Source of the DNA: Linnemannia elongata
Taxonomy: Eukaryota > Mortierellomycota > Mortierellomycetes > Mortierellales > Mortierellaceae
Length of the DNA stretch: 64,000 nt
NCBI GenBank assembly: GCA_036320915.1
Contig: JAXBDG010000006.1
Span: 2,728,001-2,792,000 of the forward strand
Direction of reading: 5' to 3'
Part shown: positions 52,856 through 64,000 of the stretch, in pieces
Layout of the letters: the number at the start of each line of letters is the position of its first letter
How positions within the stretch are numbered: position 1 is the stretch's first letter
Notes under the pieces: generated by a model
Told to the model about the DNA's origin: nothing
Seen by the model: the letters and a program-made list of their open reading frames with translations, nothing else
Databases searched by the model: none
Program-made: the position numbers and the translations under genes

Positions 52856-55416
52856 TTACTTCTTCTTGAGGGAAGAGACCTTGCGGACGCGGCCCTTGTC
52901 GAAAGCAGTCGAGTCCTTGAGGTCACGACCCAGGTTATCCAAGTCCTTGACCTTGTAAATACGGACAAGCCAGTTCTCCGTCGTATAGGCTTCCTCGAGG
53001 ACGCTCAGGGTGGGGCCTTCGGCAGGCATGCGGGCGTTACGGACATGGTCGACGGCGTTACCGCCACCGTAAAGCTCGGCGAAGCGGTAGTACGACATCT
53101 TGTACATCAGCGACTCGCGCATGGTCTTTGTAGCATCATGATCCACCTTGTACTCGCCGCGGGGTGTAAAGAAGTTGGTCTCCTTGACCTCGTTGGGGTA
53201 GACTCCCTCGGCGATACGGATCATCCACAGGAACTTGTTGATGTCGTCGCCAGAGTATCCAATCACTCCACCAAAGAGGATGAGGACATAGTCCACATCG
53301 TGCTGGCGGAGGACCTTGTACGAGACCTCTTCGGAAGTCGACATGGCCTTGCCAACGGTGGCAATGTGGGTGTTGTTCCAGGTGTTGTTGTCGACCAAGG
53401 TCGTGACATTGGCCATACCGGCCATCTGGTAGCCGTAATCCCACCACGACATGACCTTGGCATCCTCCTTGGTGTTCTTGCGGAGCCAGTAGTACGCCTC
53501 ACGGAAATCGTCAATGATCATCTGGGATCCATCGTGCTGGCGGGAGGCAAGGACAATCGAGGGGGAAGAGTACGATCCAGAGGTGACATAAGTACAGTGC
53601 CAGGCAAACATGAACAGGAACCAGGTCAACTGGAGGATAACCAACAGGCGAGAGTCCAAGTTGAAGATGGGGAAGCGCTTCTTCTCGCCAGAGGCAACAG
53701 CAGACTTGGCTTGGGCCTTGGCATCAGCATCAGTCGACTTGGCGGCAGCAGCAGCAGCGGCAGCAGCAGCCTTGGCAGCGGCCTTCTTACCGGCAGCCTT
53801 GCCCTCGGAGGTGGCAGCGGTAGGGGCTTCAATGACAGCTGGGGCGGGAGGAGCAGCGACAATGACAGGCTTGGTTGAAGCCAAGACGTGCTCCGAGGTC
53901 TCGAGGTAGGTGTCCAACAGAGTTGAGTAAGCAATGGCAGCAGAGACACAGACGACGGGAGTAAGGGTCAACATCAGACGGACCATGACACCAGCAAAGT
54001 AAGAGGCAAAGACAGAGTAGAGAATGATAAAGACGTGTTCGTCCTTAAGCTCCTTGAAGCAGAGGTACACTCCAGCAGGGAACAAGAAAATGAGCATCTG
54101 GAGATCAAAGAAGAAGGAGGTCCAGGCAGTAGGCTGATGCTCCGAGACCGAGGCAATGATAGGGATGTGGATCTTGGCATAGCCAGTATCGTAGAGCGAG
54201 TAGAAACGGCCAGTGAAGGGAGCAATGACACCCGAGAAGCTGAGGATGGTCAAGCCGAAAGAGGCAATGACGGCGACAGCAGCAACACCGCCCTTGAGCA
54301 AAGTCCTGAACTGCTTGGGGGGGATGTAGCCACGAACGAGCTCGGCAAAAGCATAGAGCTGGAGAAGTCCAAAGACACCCAATGCGGCCATGTGCTCACT
54401 GGTGCGGGTAGGCTGGAATCCGACAAAGGGAATCTGCATCGACAACAATGTACCGACGGCGTAGAAGGTCGAGTACGAGACGTAGAGGCGGTTCGAGTAA
54501 CGACCCATCAACAGAAGAGTGAACGCGTGCAAAGGAACCAAGTTCGTGATAAACACATATCCTCCTATTTATAGGTAAATAATAGAAGAAAGCAAAGAGT
54601 ATCGCGTCAATTAAAACATTGGTGTTTCTTTTTTCTTTCTCTTTTTCCTTCAAGTTGTTATCCCTCCAATCCCTTGATTCGTTGCGAGCAAGGGGAAACG
54701 TACCCCAGGCGGAGACCATGTAGAAGTAGAAGAGGGCGGTCAAGAGACCAAAGAAAGCGCTTCCAGTCTTGACAGCCTTGATCCACAAGTAAAAGGTGAA
54801 AACCAACAAGAAAATGGCGATTCCCTCGTTATCATACGATCCAGCAACAGAACGCGAGATATAACCGGGAGCAACGCCCAAAAACGCAGCAGCCAGCAAA
54901 CCAGCCGAGGAATCCTTCAATTCCTTGGTAAGAAGATAAGCCGAGAAGGCGGTCAGGCCGGAGAACATGGGGGCGAGGAAGACACAGACGTTGCGGATGT
55001 CGACGGGAAAGTTGAAGAAGTGGAGAACGTTATGGATGAGGGCAGAGGTAACCATGATACCGGGGTAGACGGTGCCGCCGACGACGCGTCCCAGGGGGTA
55101 CCACGACTTTTCGTCGAACCAATTCCAGAAATCGTAGAATCCGTTCTTCACGAGGTCTATTGTGTTGGAAGATCAAATATGCGAACATGAGTTCATAGCT
55201 AAAGTGCATGCAAGGCAGGTAAGCAAACACCAAACAAACAACGAGCATAACGTTACGTTGGGTAGTGCGGTAGTTGAACCAGGGGTCAAACTCGTGGATG
55301 ACCGACTCAAAACGGATGATGGAGAAGAGACGACTGGAGATGGCGACGATGGCAATCAGGATCAGGATGGTGGGCTTGAGCACCCTTGCGACGGTGCTTG
55401 AGCTTTCGGTCGACAT
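52856..55416 (-). CDS. STT3: STT3, catalytic subunit of oligosaccharyltransferase
   Basis: Three exons, 55416-55257, 55156-54704 and 54564-52856, give 773 residues. STT3 moves the dolichol-linked glycan to asparagine in the ER lumen. Visible marks are a first TM helix, then the first acidic metal-site motif EFDPWFNYR (Asp44), [39 protein letters not shown], and [10 protein letters not shown] (residues about 343-352). Then come about 13 TM segments and the WWDYGYQ peptide-binding motif at residues 578-584, with [10 protein letters not shown] after it. An Ala/Lys-rich insertion (residues about 437-500) lies in the loop before the last helix. Both introns rebuild conserved words (TTQ-H-LVKNG and [11 protein letters not shown]). 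The C-terminus ends in three lysines. It is convergent with the 48435 gene, 224 bp apart. Confidence 0.97.
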
Positions 55417-55996
55417 GATGGCTTCTGCTATGAAGAGTTATTCACTTCTATGCAGTGGCAAGGTTGTTCAACGAGAAAGGAGTGTGATGTCCAGGTCAGA
55501 GAAAGGAATCTCTTTTCGAAAAGGAAGGGTCGTTTGGTCGACTACCATTAGGCCATCTAGTCTCAGGTGAGTTCCTGCTTTGCATGTAGACGCGTGTCAT
55601 CCTGACCTCTGTGTCCTGTGTCGTGTCAGTAGTTTTTTTTTTTCATCTCGCGCTTGCCGTGTTTGCGTGGTTGCTGTCGTGCCTAGGATAGGTATGTAGT
55701 AGTTGGTAGCCAACGAGTACTCACAGGGTGCAGCAGCAACAGGTCAACAAGTGGAGAGATGTCGATCGCGAAGGAAGAGGTTGTGGGATGGAATAAGAGA
55801 TGCAAAAGGGAAACCGGTGGCAGTAGACAATAACAGGGAGCAACGAACTGTAGCCAACCAAACGGCGCCAAAGAGCATCAAATCAAATTTACATGCGAGG
55901 TCAAAAAACGGTTTCTCTAAATGACTGCTCAATTATGTGCAATAAGAGAGGGTTCAACACGCAACACTCTTCATTCCATGCATATACATACACCAC

Positions 55997-56035
<39 letters not shown>

Positions 56036-56075
56036 GCGAATAAAATAATACTTTAGTAGGATATGACAAAAGCTA
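55417..56075. other. STT3 promoter and Raptor 3' flank, with an A36 tract
   Basis: Tandem minus-strand genes; the right part is 3' of Raptor and the left part is upstream of STT3. A run of 36 A is at 55998-56033. No gene seen. Confidence 0.55.
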
Positions 56076-56870
56076 TTATTGCGGCTGGTACAGGTGTTGC
56101 TGTTGCTGCTGTTGCTGCGATAAGTTGCTTGTGCCTGACCAGCCCAGGATAGACACCCACCCATCATCACCACCCACTCCAAACACATACTCGTGTGGGT
56201 GAAATCCTAAGCTGGTCACCTTGGCCTGTCTCTGTCCAAACAATCCCGAGTAAGATCGCACCGTCGACAGTCCATCCCCATTCACATTCCACACCTTGAT
56301 ATACTGCGACGGTGTTCCACTACGAGGTTCAACAAAGAGGTAACATGTTAGTTAGCGCATGATTGCTTATTAATTGGATCGTACATCAGATATAGAAAAC
56401 AAAGAAATAAAGAAGACGTACCAGGCAACGACGGGGGCGTGGTGGTGTAAGTCGAGGGCAGAGACAGTATCTCGGACAGGAATTGTCCTCAAAGCCTCCT
56501 GCTGTCGCACATCCCATACCTTGATCGTTCCATCAACGCTGCCAGAGACCAATTCCCGGAACCCTCCTCGCTGCATCCGCACGTTCTGGATCCACGACTT
56601 ATGCTTCTTCCATGTCATCACCATCGCGTCGTGCTGAGGCTGTCGTCGATCATACACTCTCACTGCTCCATCGCCAAATCCAACCACAAAAATATTGCCC
56701 GACACCTGGTCACTCGTAATACTTGTCACCGGAGCACCCGATCTCGTTGGAATGTCCTATTTTCATTAGTGTTCGTTCATACGGCAGAGTTAGCTAGGTA
56801 CATGTAAACTTGATAAAAGAACGAGAAGGACCAATGTCCAAAACATCTATACATGATACATCTACTTGAT

Positions 56871-56904
<34 letters not shown>

Positions 56905-59900
56905 AAAAAAAAAAAACCAAAAAAAAACTCCCCCAATGGATGTTCAAAACAAGTAACTTACACTTATGCAGAACTCGCGGGCGGCATCCCAAACGCGGAT
57001 CACACGGGCATCACCACCAACCAACAGCGCGCCTCGTCCCTGTTGCCAGTCCGTGATGGTACCAGTGCCCTTGCTGCTTGGAAGCATGTCTGTCAACACA
57101 CGCCATGAAGTCACAATGTCCGTCTGGTTCTGCTCGTCGTATTTACGGTACAACCTCACCACACCCTCGCCTATAGTGCCATAGCAAGATATGAAATATT
57201 CGTTAGAACGGCCCAAGCAGCGCATCACAAAACACCAAAACGAGCGACAAAGACATACCAGAGGCGACAAGAAGCATTGCAACATCTTCTTCGTTGATGA
57301 ACTTGACGCTAGTGATCGATGTGCCCCTTGGGTTCGAGTTGGAGAATCGGTTCAATAATTGACCCTCCTTCCAGTTCCAGACACTATTCACCAAATATCA
57401 CAATTCAAATATTAGAAGGCGGATTCATATTCATACAGTACACCGACCATTCGCGCCATAATTGAATGCATACCTGAGATTTCTCTTGTCGTCGGCAATG
57501 ACCATGTGTGGCTCGTAAGAATGCATCACCAAGTGCATCGCGGCTGATTCATTGTTCATCGACTGCACATTCGTATCCCATTTGCTGGAGCCTAAGAGCG
57601 TAGAGGGGAAATATTAGTAGTTGTTAGTTTTCAGTTCTTTCAGTATCAAGTACGAGTGAAACGGACACAGAACCACAACGAATTATTACCAGCTTGCTCT
57701 CGTTGTGGATGGCACTCGTAGATGATCTTTTCGTTCCGCACACGGCGCCAGAGTCGTTCATTATAGTTTACACTTCCTGGTTCATCGCCCTCAACACCCT
57801 AGAGAATTGAAGTGAATAATGTTGTAGTGAGTGAGAGGCTACAGCGTTAAGAGTACAAGCCAAGAAAAAATTATGCAGGTGGTGTTACCTTCATTTGCGG
57901 CTCCAAAAAGTACTCGCAGCACCAGTCGTAAAAGACCGAGTCCAGCTGAGGTCGAGCTTCCGGATGGTTAGGATCGGTGGATCCGTTCGTAGCTACTCCA
58001 TATCCAGTCGCGGCACCGTTGGTGGGTGGCAGCTGAGCAAAGATAGGAGATGACTGAACGTAGCCAATATCGCCATGGACAGAGCGAGGCCGTGGAGCAC
58101 CGCTTCCTGCAGATCGCGTCGATCCGTTGGCTCCGCCGCTGGATTGCCTGGAATCAGTCACAGCACCATATCCTGAATCCTGAGCGGACCTTGCATTCGA
58201 AGCGGAAGAGTTGGCCGATCCCTGCTTTGAGCTTTCAGGGTTGGGGCTGCTCGAATAGCCAGGGATATAGTTCTTCAGCGTCACGGCAAGAGATGCTGAT
58301 CGCTTCAGTGTGTTGGCCATCTTGGTCGCTGTCCTGTGGCTCAGGGTCGTGCTAGAGTAAGAGCGATCTGGACTAGACTGAGGCAGGTTCGACTGCTGAA
58401 GCGAGCCCATAGACGACGATGTGAGCGACTGAGACTTCAACGCATGTTGCTGCAGTGCCGGCGTCAGAGTCTGGGCAATGGGTCCGGAGAGAAGTTGGAA
58501 GTTGACATAGTCGACCAACTTGGATGCAGCTGTGGCAACGCCTCGATTCGAGTCAACAGAGAGGCAAAGGAGCGCTTTCCAGATGACCGAATAAACCGCC
58601 TGTTGACCAGTCTTGTCCTGTCGATCGTCCACAACCTTGAACTTTTGTTCCCGCTTGCCCGCCAACTGGTGCTCCGATGACAATAGCTCCGATGCGACCG
58701 TGACAAAAACGCTCAGGTGGTCAAATACCAGCGACGACAAAAAGATGACGAGCTCCTTGCGAACGATCGGAGAGGCATCGGTGGTGGCGACAAGAGCACT
58801 CATCGCCAGACTGTTCTGCAACTGGATCACCTGCTCGTTGTGGTCCAGGTTGCTGACAAAGGTCCCCAAAGACCACATGGCTGCCGCACGGACCTCTGGG
58901 ATAGGATCAGACAGGATCATCGTCAACCGCTCATGGGCAAGAAGCTGAAGGCCGACACCCTTGGCCTCATTGTAGTTCTTCCAGAGCTGCCCGATGCACA
59001 AGCACGCCCATTGTCTCAAGAGATGATCACCGTCTGCCACATGGGTGAGACAGTACTGGATGACTTGCTGTTTCAAACAAGCTTGCTGTCCTTGTGGGAA
59101 ATCGCGGCAGAACGTGGCGAGAATGAATGCGCACATGGCACGGTGCTCGGACACATTCCGGAGAGGCATGCCCGCATTGACGCCCAAAATTCCAACAAAG
59201 TAAACAAATCCACTGTCCTTGAGCAAGTCGTTCTGGAAGGATCTGTCCACAGCCAAAAGTCGCGCCCAAATAAAGACCAAGACCGGTTTGAGATCAGCAG
59301 CTGGACTTTGGAGGAGCTTGAGGACATAAGGAGAGATACCGACCGCCAGGGCATGATTGACAGCCCAGGGTCCGAGATCCAAGAACTGACTCAGGAGGAG
59401 AAGGGCCCGAAGACGATGAACTTGACTCAGCAACACTTGGAGCACAATCGCCAGCTGCTCTGGTGCCTCATGCGAAGGACTGCCATGGCCCAGCCAGACC
59501 TCAAACGCCATCAGTTGCTCAGTGAAGAACATGCTCGGCTGGTACTCTACAGGCGACGCGCTTCCTTCCGACTGGAGTAAGGCCGGCAATTGGGCAAGAC
59601 ACATGTCGAGGGCAAGGTCCCAAGAGTCCCACATGGGGTGCTGGTGTGTTGGGGGTAATGCTGGGGAAGACATGGGCGTGCACTTCTGAGATCGCATGAT
59701 GCGGTCGGCCAGCAGGTAGTTGCGGAATAATGCGGCCACCATGAGATCTTGTCTGAATAATGTCTTGAACAAGTCGCGAGAGAGGACGTTCCATGCGATC
59801 GTATCCGTGATGGATGTAAAGATCCAATTGAGCTCTCCAAGTGGGGTTCTGCGATCGTTCAGCTTTCCTGGAATTCGAGTGACCATGTCGACAGTGACGT

Positions 59901-61080
59901 TGTGCAGAAGAGGGTGTTGGAGGACAAACCAACGAAGAGCAATCTCGATGGGTGTGGTCAGACAGGCTGTAAAGATATCGGCGGGAAGGTCAGGGTTCAT
60001 GGGCAGCCATTCATCGGGTCCACAGGCGGCCAGTTGGATGCAATCTCGGAGAGGGGGTGCGGGGACAGTTCCTGGAGGTTGAGGTGTTGCCTGCTTGGCG
60101 GCATCCATGTCGCGTTTTTCGGCAAAGCGGTTGAAGGAGAGGAGGATGTTTCCTGCGGCGGAGCAGTCGTAGACGTAGATACAGGGCGATCCAAGCCAGC
60201 TCTGGAGATCCAACAAGGACACGGGTATATATTGGGTATAGTTTTTGTTGAAGACCCAAATCTCGCCGCTGGACGTTGGTTTGGGAACTCCGTGTCCGTT
60301 GTAGTGAAAGAGGATGCGCTCCTCCTTGGCGTTGCGTCTCAACACGCAGCACAACTTCTTAGTGTCCTCCATCGAGGGATCCAGCGCAGCCTTGTAACGG
60401 GCACGGGGCTGCCACACCTCATACTGAGCCTGAAGCGCCTTTCCAATATTTTCCAGCGATTTTGGGACAGGGAGGAGAAAGGGGTCGATCCAAGCCTCGA
60501 GTTTGGCGCAGGGGTTAGTCTTTACGACATCTGGGGGGTCGATGCCGATGTTGAGGCAGAGGACTAGGGCGACCGAAATGGTCTTGAGCTTTTCGCGCAT
60601 ACGCCAGTCCTGGAGTGGGTCCCATTCCCTGAGGGTGATTTCTGCATCGTGTCCTGTAGTGACCTCGTGTCGCTTATCGGTGTAGAACATGTAATACACG
60701 TGCTCGGGGGGGAGGCCATTCTCGTCAAAGTCGAGTTCGAAGCCATGGCGGAAAAGGTAGGACTCGTCTTCGTCCACGTCGCCGTCGAGGATTTCGCCCT
60801 GTCTCCTGAAGCCATCTCGGATATCTCGGATGATCGCCTCGGTGTCGTCTTCCTGTTCGTTGGCAGAGTTCATGCCGGCATTGACAAGCGTGCTGTTGGT
60901 GCTTCGTGCGTCGTCGTTGTTGTCGTTATCGTTCTGTCTTGGCCGCATCCTTTGTGTGGTCGGTCTCCAGAACTTTTCACTGTCAGATTGTCCGTCACAC
61001 GCCTCGATGTCCTGGAATGTGAGCTTTCGTTGGCTATCGGATATGAGGAAGAAGCGCAATGGGTCAGCTTGTAGAGTCAT
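56076..61080 (-). CDS. RPTOR: Raptor homolog (Kog1/Mip1), TORC1 scaffold
   Basis: Seven exons, 61080-57889, 57798-57690, 57591-57474, 57383-57259, 57170-56962, 56756-56422 and 56319-56076, give 1443 residues. Raptor presents substrates to the TOR kinase and anchors TORC1 at the vacuole or lysosome. The conserved caspase-like N-terminal domain starts near residue 35 (EKFWRPTTQRMRPR) and includes KTISVALVLCLNIGIDPPDV, ERILFHYNGHGVPKPT (His263) and CIYVYDCSAAGNIL (Cys306), the His-Cys pair of the caspase fold. HEAT repeats follow (EVRAAAMWSLGTFVSN). A Ser-rich linker leads to EYFLEPQMK. The C-terminal WD40 propeller is spread over exons 2-7 (FGDGAVRVYDRRQP, VSGSVDGTIKVWDVRQQEAL). An upstream in-frame ATG at 61191 would add 37 residues unlike the family; I chose 61080. 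Intron 6-side spacer 56757-56961 holds an A30 run. Confidence 0.95.
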
Positions 61081-62372
61081 GACTTGCAATAAGCTGAAGT
61101 TGTTGTATTGTGACTTTATGAACACGCGCAGTGTATATGTAATGATAAGGCGAAGCAGCAGCGGGACTCTTTTTTTTTCTTTACTATGCATTACCTCAAA
61201 GGATGCTTTTTTTATTTTTTTTTTTTGAGTGAAGGTATTTGTTATTCGTAAAACGCTCAGCGTGATAGTGTTGGCGTTATTCTTTCGTTATATAATATAT
61301 TTTTGGGGGGTTTTATGAATGAAGCTGCGGATGGAAAAAGTAGAAGAGGAGGAGGAGGAGGGGAGTGAGTGATGGGAGAGTGAGAGCATAGCGACGGACA
61401 TGCTGCTGACAAGCAAGACAACTCGTGAAAAAAGAACGACACCAGAGAACAGTCCAAATCGAATTGAAAGAAGATAACGACACGGTATGATATCTGGTCG
61501 CATATGCTGTATTCAGATCGGTCGGATAATTTTTGCTGGGTTGTGCCGTCTGGGGGCAAACGAACAAGAAGACGAAAGGTGTTAGAGAAGAAAATAAAGT
61601 AACCAGCCGAACAAAAAAATGGTTCCATGGGTGGGTGCTACAGGATCGAGCCGCTTTGTCTTTTTTTCATATTCACGCATTCTCTATCTCGCTGTTTGGT
61701 TGGTGAAGAAACACGTAGACATCTGGGCCATTGACTGAACATGGAAGACAGGAAAGACAAGGCAATTCAAGCAGCAACACGATCAGAGCCACTGAGGTTA
61801 GAGTAGTGTAGAAAGTCATTGAAAAAAAAAAAATGAAAAGAAAAAACCAAAAAGATATAGATATGAGGTATGAGCTGATGTTGGCTGAAATGAAAAAAAA
61901 AAAAAAATAGAGCAACAGACAAAGACAAAGGATATCAATAGGCAATGTTGACCGGACCTGAGTTCATTGTAAATGGTGGTGAGACCGCGATTAACGGACA
62001 AGACCGGCCTTAGCGGGCATAGTTCATTATCTTTGCTTTGTCACTTTTCATTGCACCCTCTCATATCACCTCACCTCATTTTTCACTTTGCAAGAAAAAA
62101 GTAAAATAAAAAAGTGAGCTGAGCTGGAGGGGAGCAGAAAGGGCGATGTTTGAGCGGGAGAGAGGGTACTCTGAGAATTGATCCGACCGAGTAAAGGAGA
62201 GGGAGCCAAGACAGACTCATAGAAAGACTCATCGACAGAGAGAGACAGGCACACAGGGACACTGCCCCAAAAAAGATGATGCACATAGCTCTGAATGACC
62301 TTTCTACGCTTTTTCTTGACTTTGTATTTGCTTGCACGCTCTATTACTCTGTCATTCAGACACGGAAGCAGC

Positions 62373-62406
<34 letters not shown>

Positions 62407-63574
62407 GTCGATCGAATCCTTTTTCGTCGCTCTGACAGTCTGTGGTCAAGCAGAAATAGAACTTGACTATGGCGCGATACGAAAATAAAAAATAATGATG
62501 TGTGAGTCCTCAAAATGACAAGGCGGCTTGATGGGGGGAAAGGAAGAAGAGAAGGAGTCAGGGGCCAATTGGGTCTTTCAACCACAGGGGTGCCGTATCG
62601 TCTTTTATTTTTTATTTTCGTATCGGCCAATTTTTTTTGTTGTTTTCCCCAAAAAACGGACAAGGGCAAAGGAGTTTGGTTGAACTGAAAGGGGAGAGGG
62701 AAAAGAGAACCCACCACCCACCACTTTTTTTTTTTTTTTTCTTTTTTTTTTTTCAGAGAAGGAACCAATCGACAGGTGTGTCCATGGGCACCCAACTCTA
62801 AAGAGAGAAAGGAGTCTTGCAATATGAACAAAGACAGTCTATCGATAAGTGACAAAAGAACAGCGCATCGTTTATCAAGTAAAAAGGGTTGGGTTCAGTT
62901 CAGTTGGGTCGTCAGTCAGTCAGTCTATGAGTAAGGTTGCCTCTGAATTTATTTTTGTTGAGACTTGTGAATGGCCAGTATTCACCGTAGTTGTTCCTGT
63001 TCATATCATTGTTATTCCCTCTGCCCGTCAGTCCATCAGTCCATCTGTTCGTAATTCTCATAGTTCACTATTGTCTGTTCGCTGTTTGCTGTTAGCTGTT
63101 GGTCCGTTATCCAATGGACCCCTCCCCCCCAATTGCTCATAATTCCAACAAAGTCAACGACGACCCACCCAATTCCACCCAACCCAACCCAACTCACCCA
63201 ACCCACGGAGCAAAAAAAGAAGTAAAAAAATAACCGTTCACTCGGCCTACATGGGTCATTGTTGTCTGTGTCTGTGTGTATATGTGTATATGATGAGAAT
63301 GAGTCCCTTGCTTTTGTTTTTTTTTCTCCGTCCGTTACTTCGTTTGAATTGATTCCTTGACCCATCTCCCCAACCATCGTTTGTTATCAGTGCGCACCTC
63401 CACCATCCATCACCAACCATCGACGACCCAAATAATCACCTCGCATAAAAACCCCCCTCCCCTTCTGCTTCCCTTTTTCTCTTCTCTTTTCTTCTTCTTC
63501 TTCACTTCTCTCTTCACTCCCTACTTTTATCTCCTACTCTCTCTTCCTCCTCGTACTCTAATATCTATTCTAAC
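61081..63574. other. Divergent intergenic region, 2.5 kb
   Basis: Lies between the leftward Raptor gene and the rightward carrier gene. It holds an A31 run at 62374-62404, several shorter A/T runs, and pyrimidine-rich leader sequence from about 63460. No protein or RNA gene was recognised. Confidence 0.5.
63444..63451 (+). promoter_or_regulatory. TATA-like element of the carrier gene
   Basis: CATAAAAA lies about 124 bases upstream of the start codon at 63575, just before a C-rich and then TC-rich leader. Motif and position only. Confidence 0.4.
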
Positions 63575-63804
63575 ATGACTGTCGCTGTTGCCTCAACCGC
63601 CATCCCTGGCGCCACCGCCACCAAGAAAAAGGTCAACTTTGCCAACCTTGGCGTCGGTGCTGCCATGAACATGTTCGAGGTCACCACCCTCGGCCAGCCC
63701 TTCGAGGTCATCAAGACCCACCTCGCCGCCAACCGTCAGGACAACATGGCCACCGCCTTCAAGAAAATCTACCAGCGTGGTGGCATCGCTGGCTTCTATC
63801 AAGG
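63575..63804 (+). CDS. YHM2: YHM2-like mitochondrial citrate/oxoglutarate carrier, first exon (3' part beyond window)
   Basis: The start codon at 63575 opens 76 complete codons, ending at a GGGTACGT donor (intron from 63805). The product reads KKVNFANLGVGAAMNMFEVT, TLGQPFEVIKTHLAANRQDN and YQRGGIAGFYQG. This is the first repeat of a mitochondrial carrier with the Px[DE]xx[KR]-type signature (QPFEVIK), and the EVTTLGQP word fits the yeast Yhm2 type, which exchanges citrate for oxoglutarate over the inner membrane. The remaining five helices must lie past base 64000; sequence from 63805 to the end has no matching exon, so the intron is at least 196 bases. The carrier identity rests on one repeat, so the subfamily is a good guess rather than certain. 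Confidence 0.82.
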
Positions 63805-64000
63805 GTACGTCTCTCTTCTCTTCTCTTCTCGTCTCTTCTCTTCTTTTTCTATCTTTCTCTTTTTTATTTTATTTTATTTCAGTGACTTGGTACAACTTGG
63901 CGTGATGCAGAGAGTCATAAACGAAGGAAAGATGAGCCTAAAAGAGAATGAACGAATGGAGAGATGGACAACGAGTAGTGAGTGTGGCCTGTTGTGCTGG

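Noticed and set aside
52739..53878. 379-residue plus-strand open frame
   Set aside because: Antisense of STT3; codon bias of the conserved gene opens the opposite frame.
58717..60567. Plus-strand open frames of 221 and 287 residues
   Set aside because: Antisense of Raptor exon 1; no family match and overlap with conserved coding.

Overview
The window is nuclear DNA of a fungus, most likely a Mortierella-like member of the early-diverging fungi. Genes carry short spliceosomal introns (GTAAGT-type donors, TAG acceptors), coding GC is moderate to high, poly-Q and acidic low-complexity segments are frequent, spacers are full of long A/T homopolymers and CT/GA microsatellites, and a decayed Sel1-repeat gene is present. 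Several genes are kept by animals and early-diverging fungi but absent from the model yeasts (INTS4 of Integrator, muskelin, a FAM72 homolog, a UBE2S-type E2). The lineage name is inferred from these features, not from a search.

Layout. 1-3000: 3' part of a GT5-like glycosyltransferase gene, then a frameshifted Sel1-repeat pseudogene. 3000-7720: UBE2S-like E2 and ATG7, both on the minus strand, separated by a perfect 31-bp tandem repeat. 8625-11293: a protein with a dioxygenase-like C-terminal fold that lacks key residues. 11.3-15.2 kb: a gene-poor low-complexity stretch. 15.2-24.1 kb: a methyltransferase with an N-myristoylation-type start, a FAM72 homolog with a long extension, and a peroxisomal acyl-CoA oxidase. 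24.7-30.6 kb: tRNA-Ser(CGA), a DHA2-type MFS transporter, a tRNA-Ser relic, a small methyltransferase and an SRR1-like gene that shares a 231-bp divergent promoter with INTS4. 30.9-36.1 kb: INTS4 in 17 exons. 36.4-42.05 kb: muskelin in 7 exons. 43.7-45.15 kb: serial 5'-truncated LINE copies just upstream of tRNA-Val(AAC). 45.7-52.6 kb: a DUF2828/VWA protein and an unrecognised AT-hook, KEN-box nuclear-type protein. 52.9-61.1 kb: STT3 and Raptor. 63.6 kb to the end: first exon of a YHM2-like mitochondrial carrier.

Functionally this is mostly an ordinary housekeeping region. Two themes recur. One is ubiquitin and autophagy control: UBE2S with its APC/C-docking tail, a KEN-box protein, muskelin (a GID/CTLH ligase subunit), FAM72, ATG7 and the TORC1 subunit Raptor. 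The other is metabolism: acyl-CoA oxidase with a PTS1, STT3 and YHM2. I found no defence island, biosynthetic cluster or CRISPR array. The observations most worth following are the co-presence of FAM72 and muskelin, the retained Integrator subunit, the UBE2S tail on a giant linker, two apparent GC-AG introns, and the repeated retroelement insertion next to a tRNA gene. Exon coordinates were built by hand from frame continuity, splice motifs and recalled family sequences.
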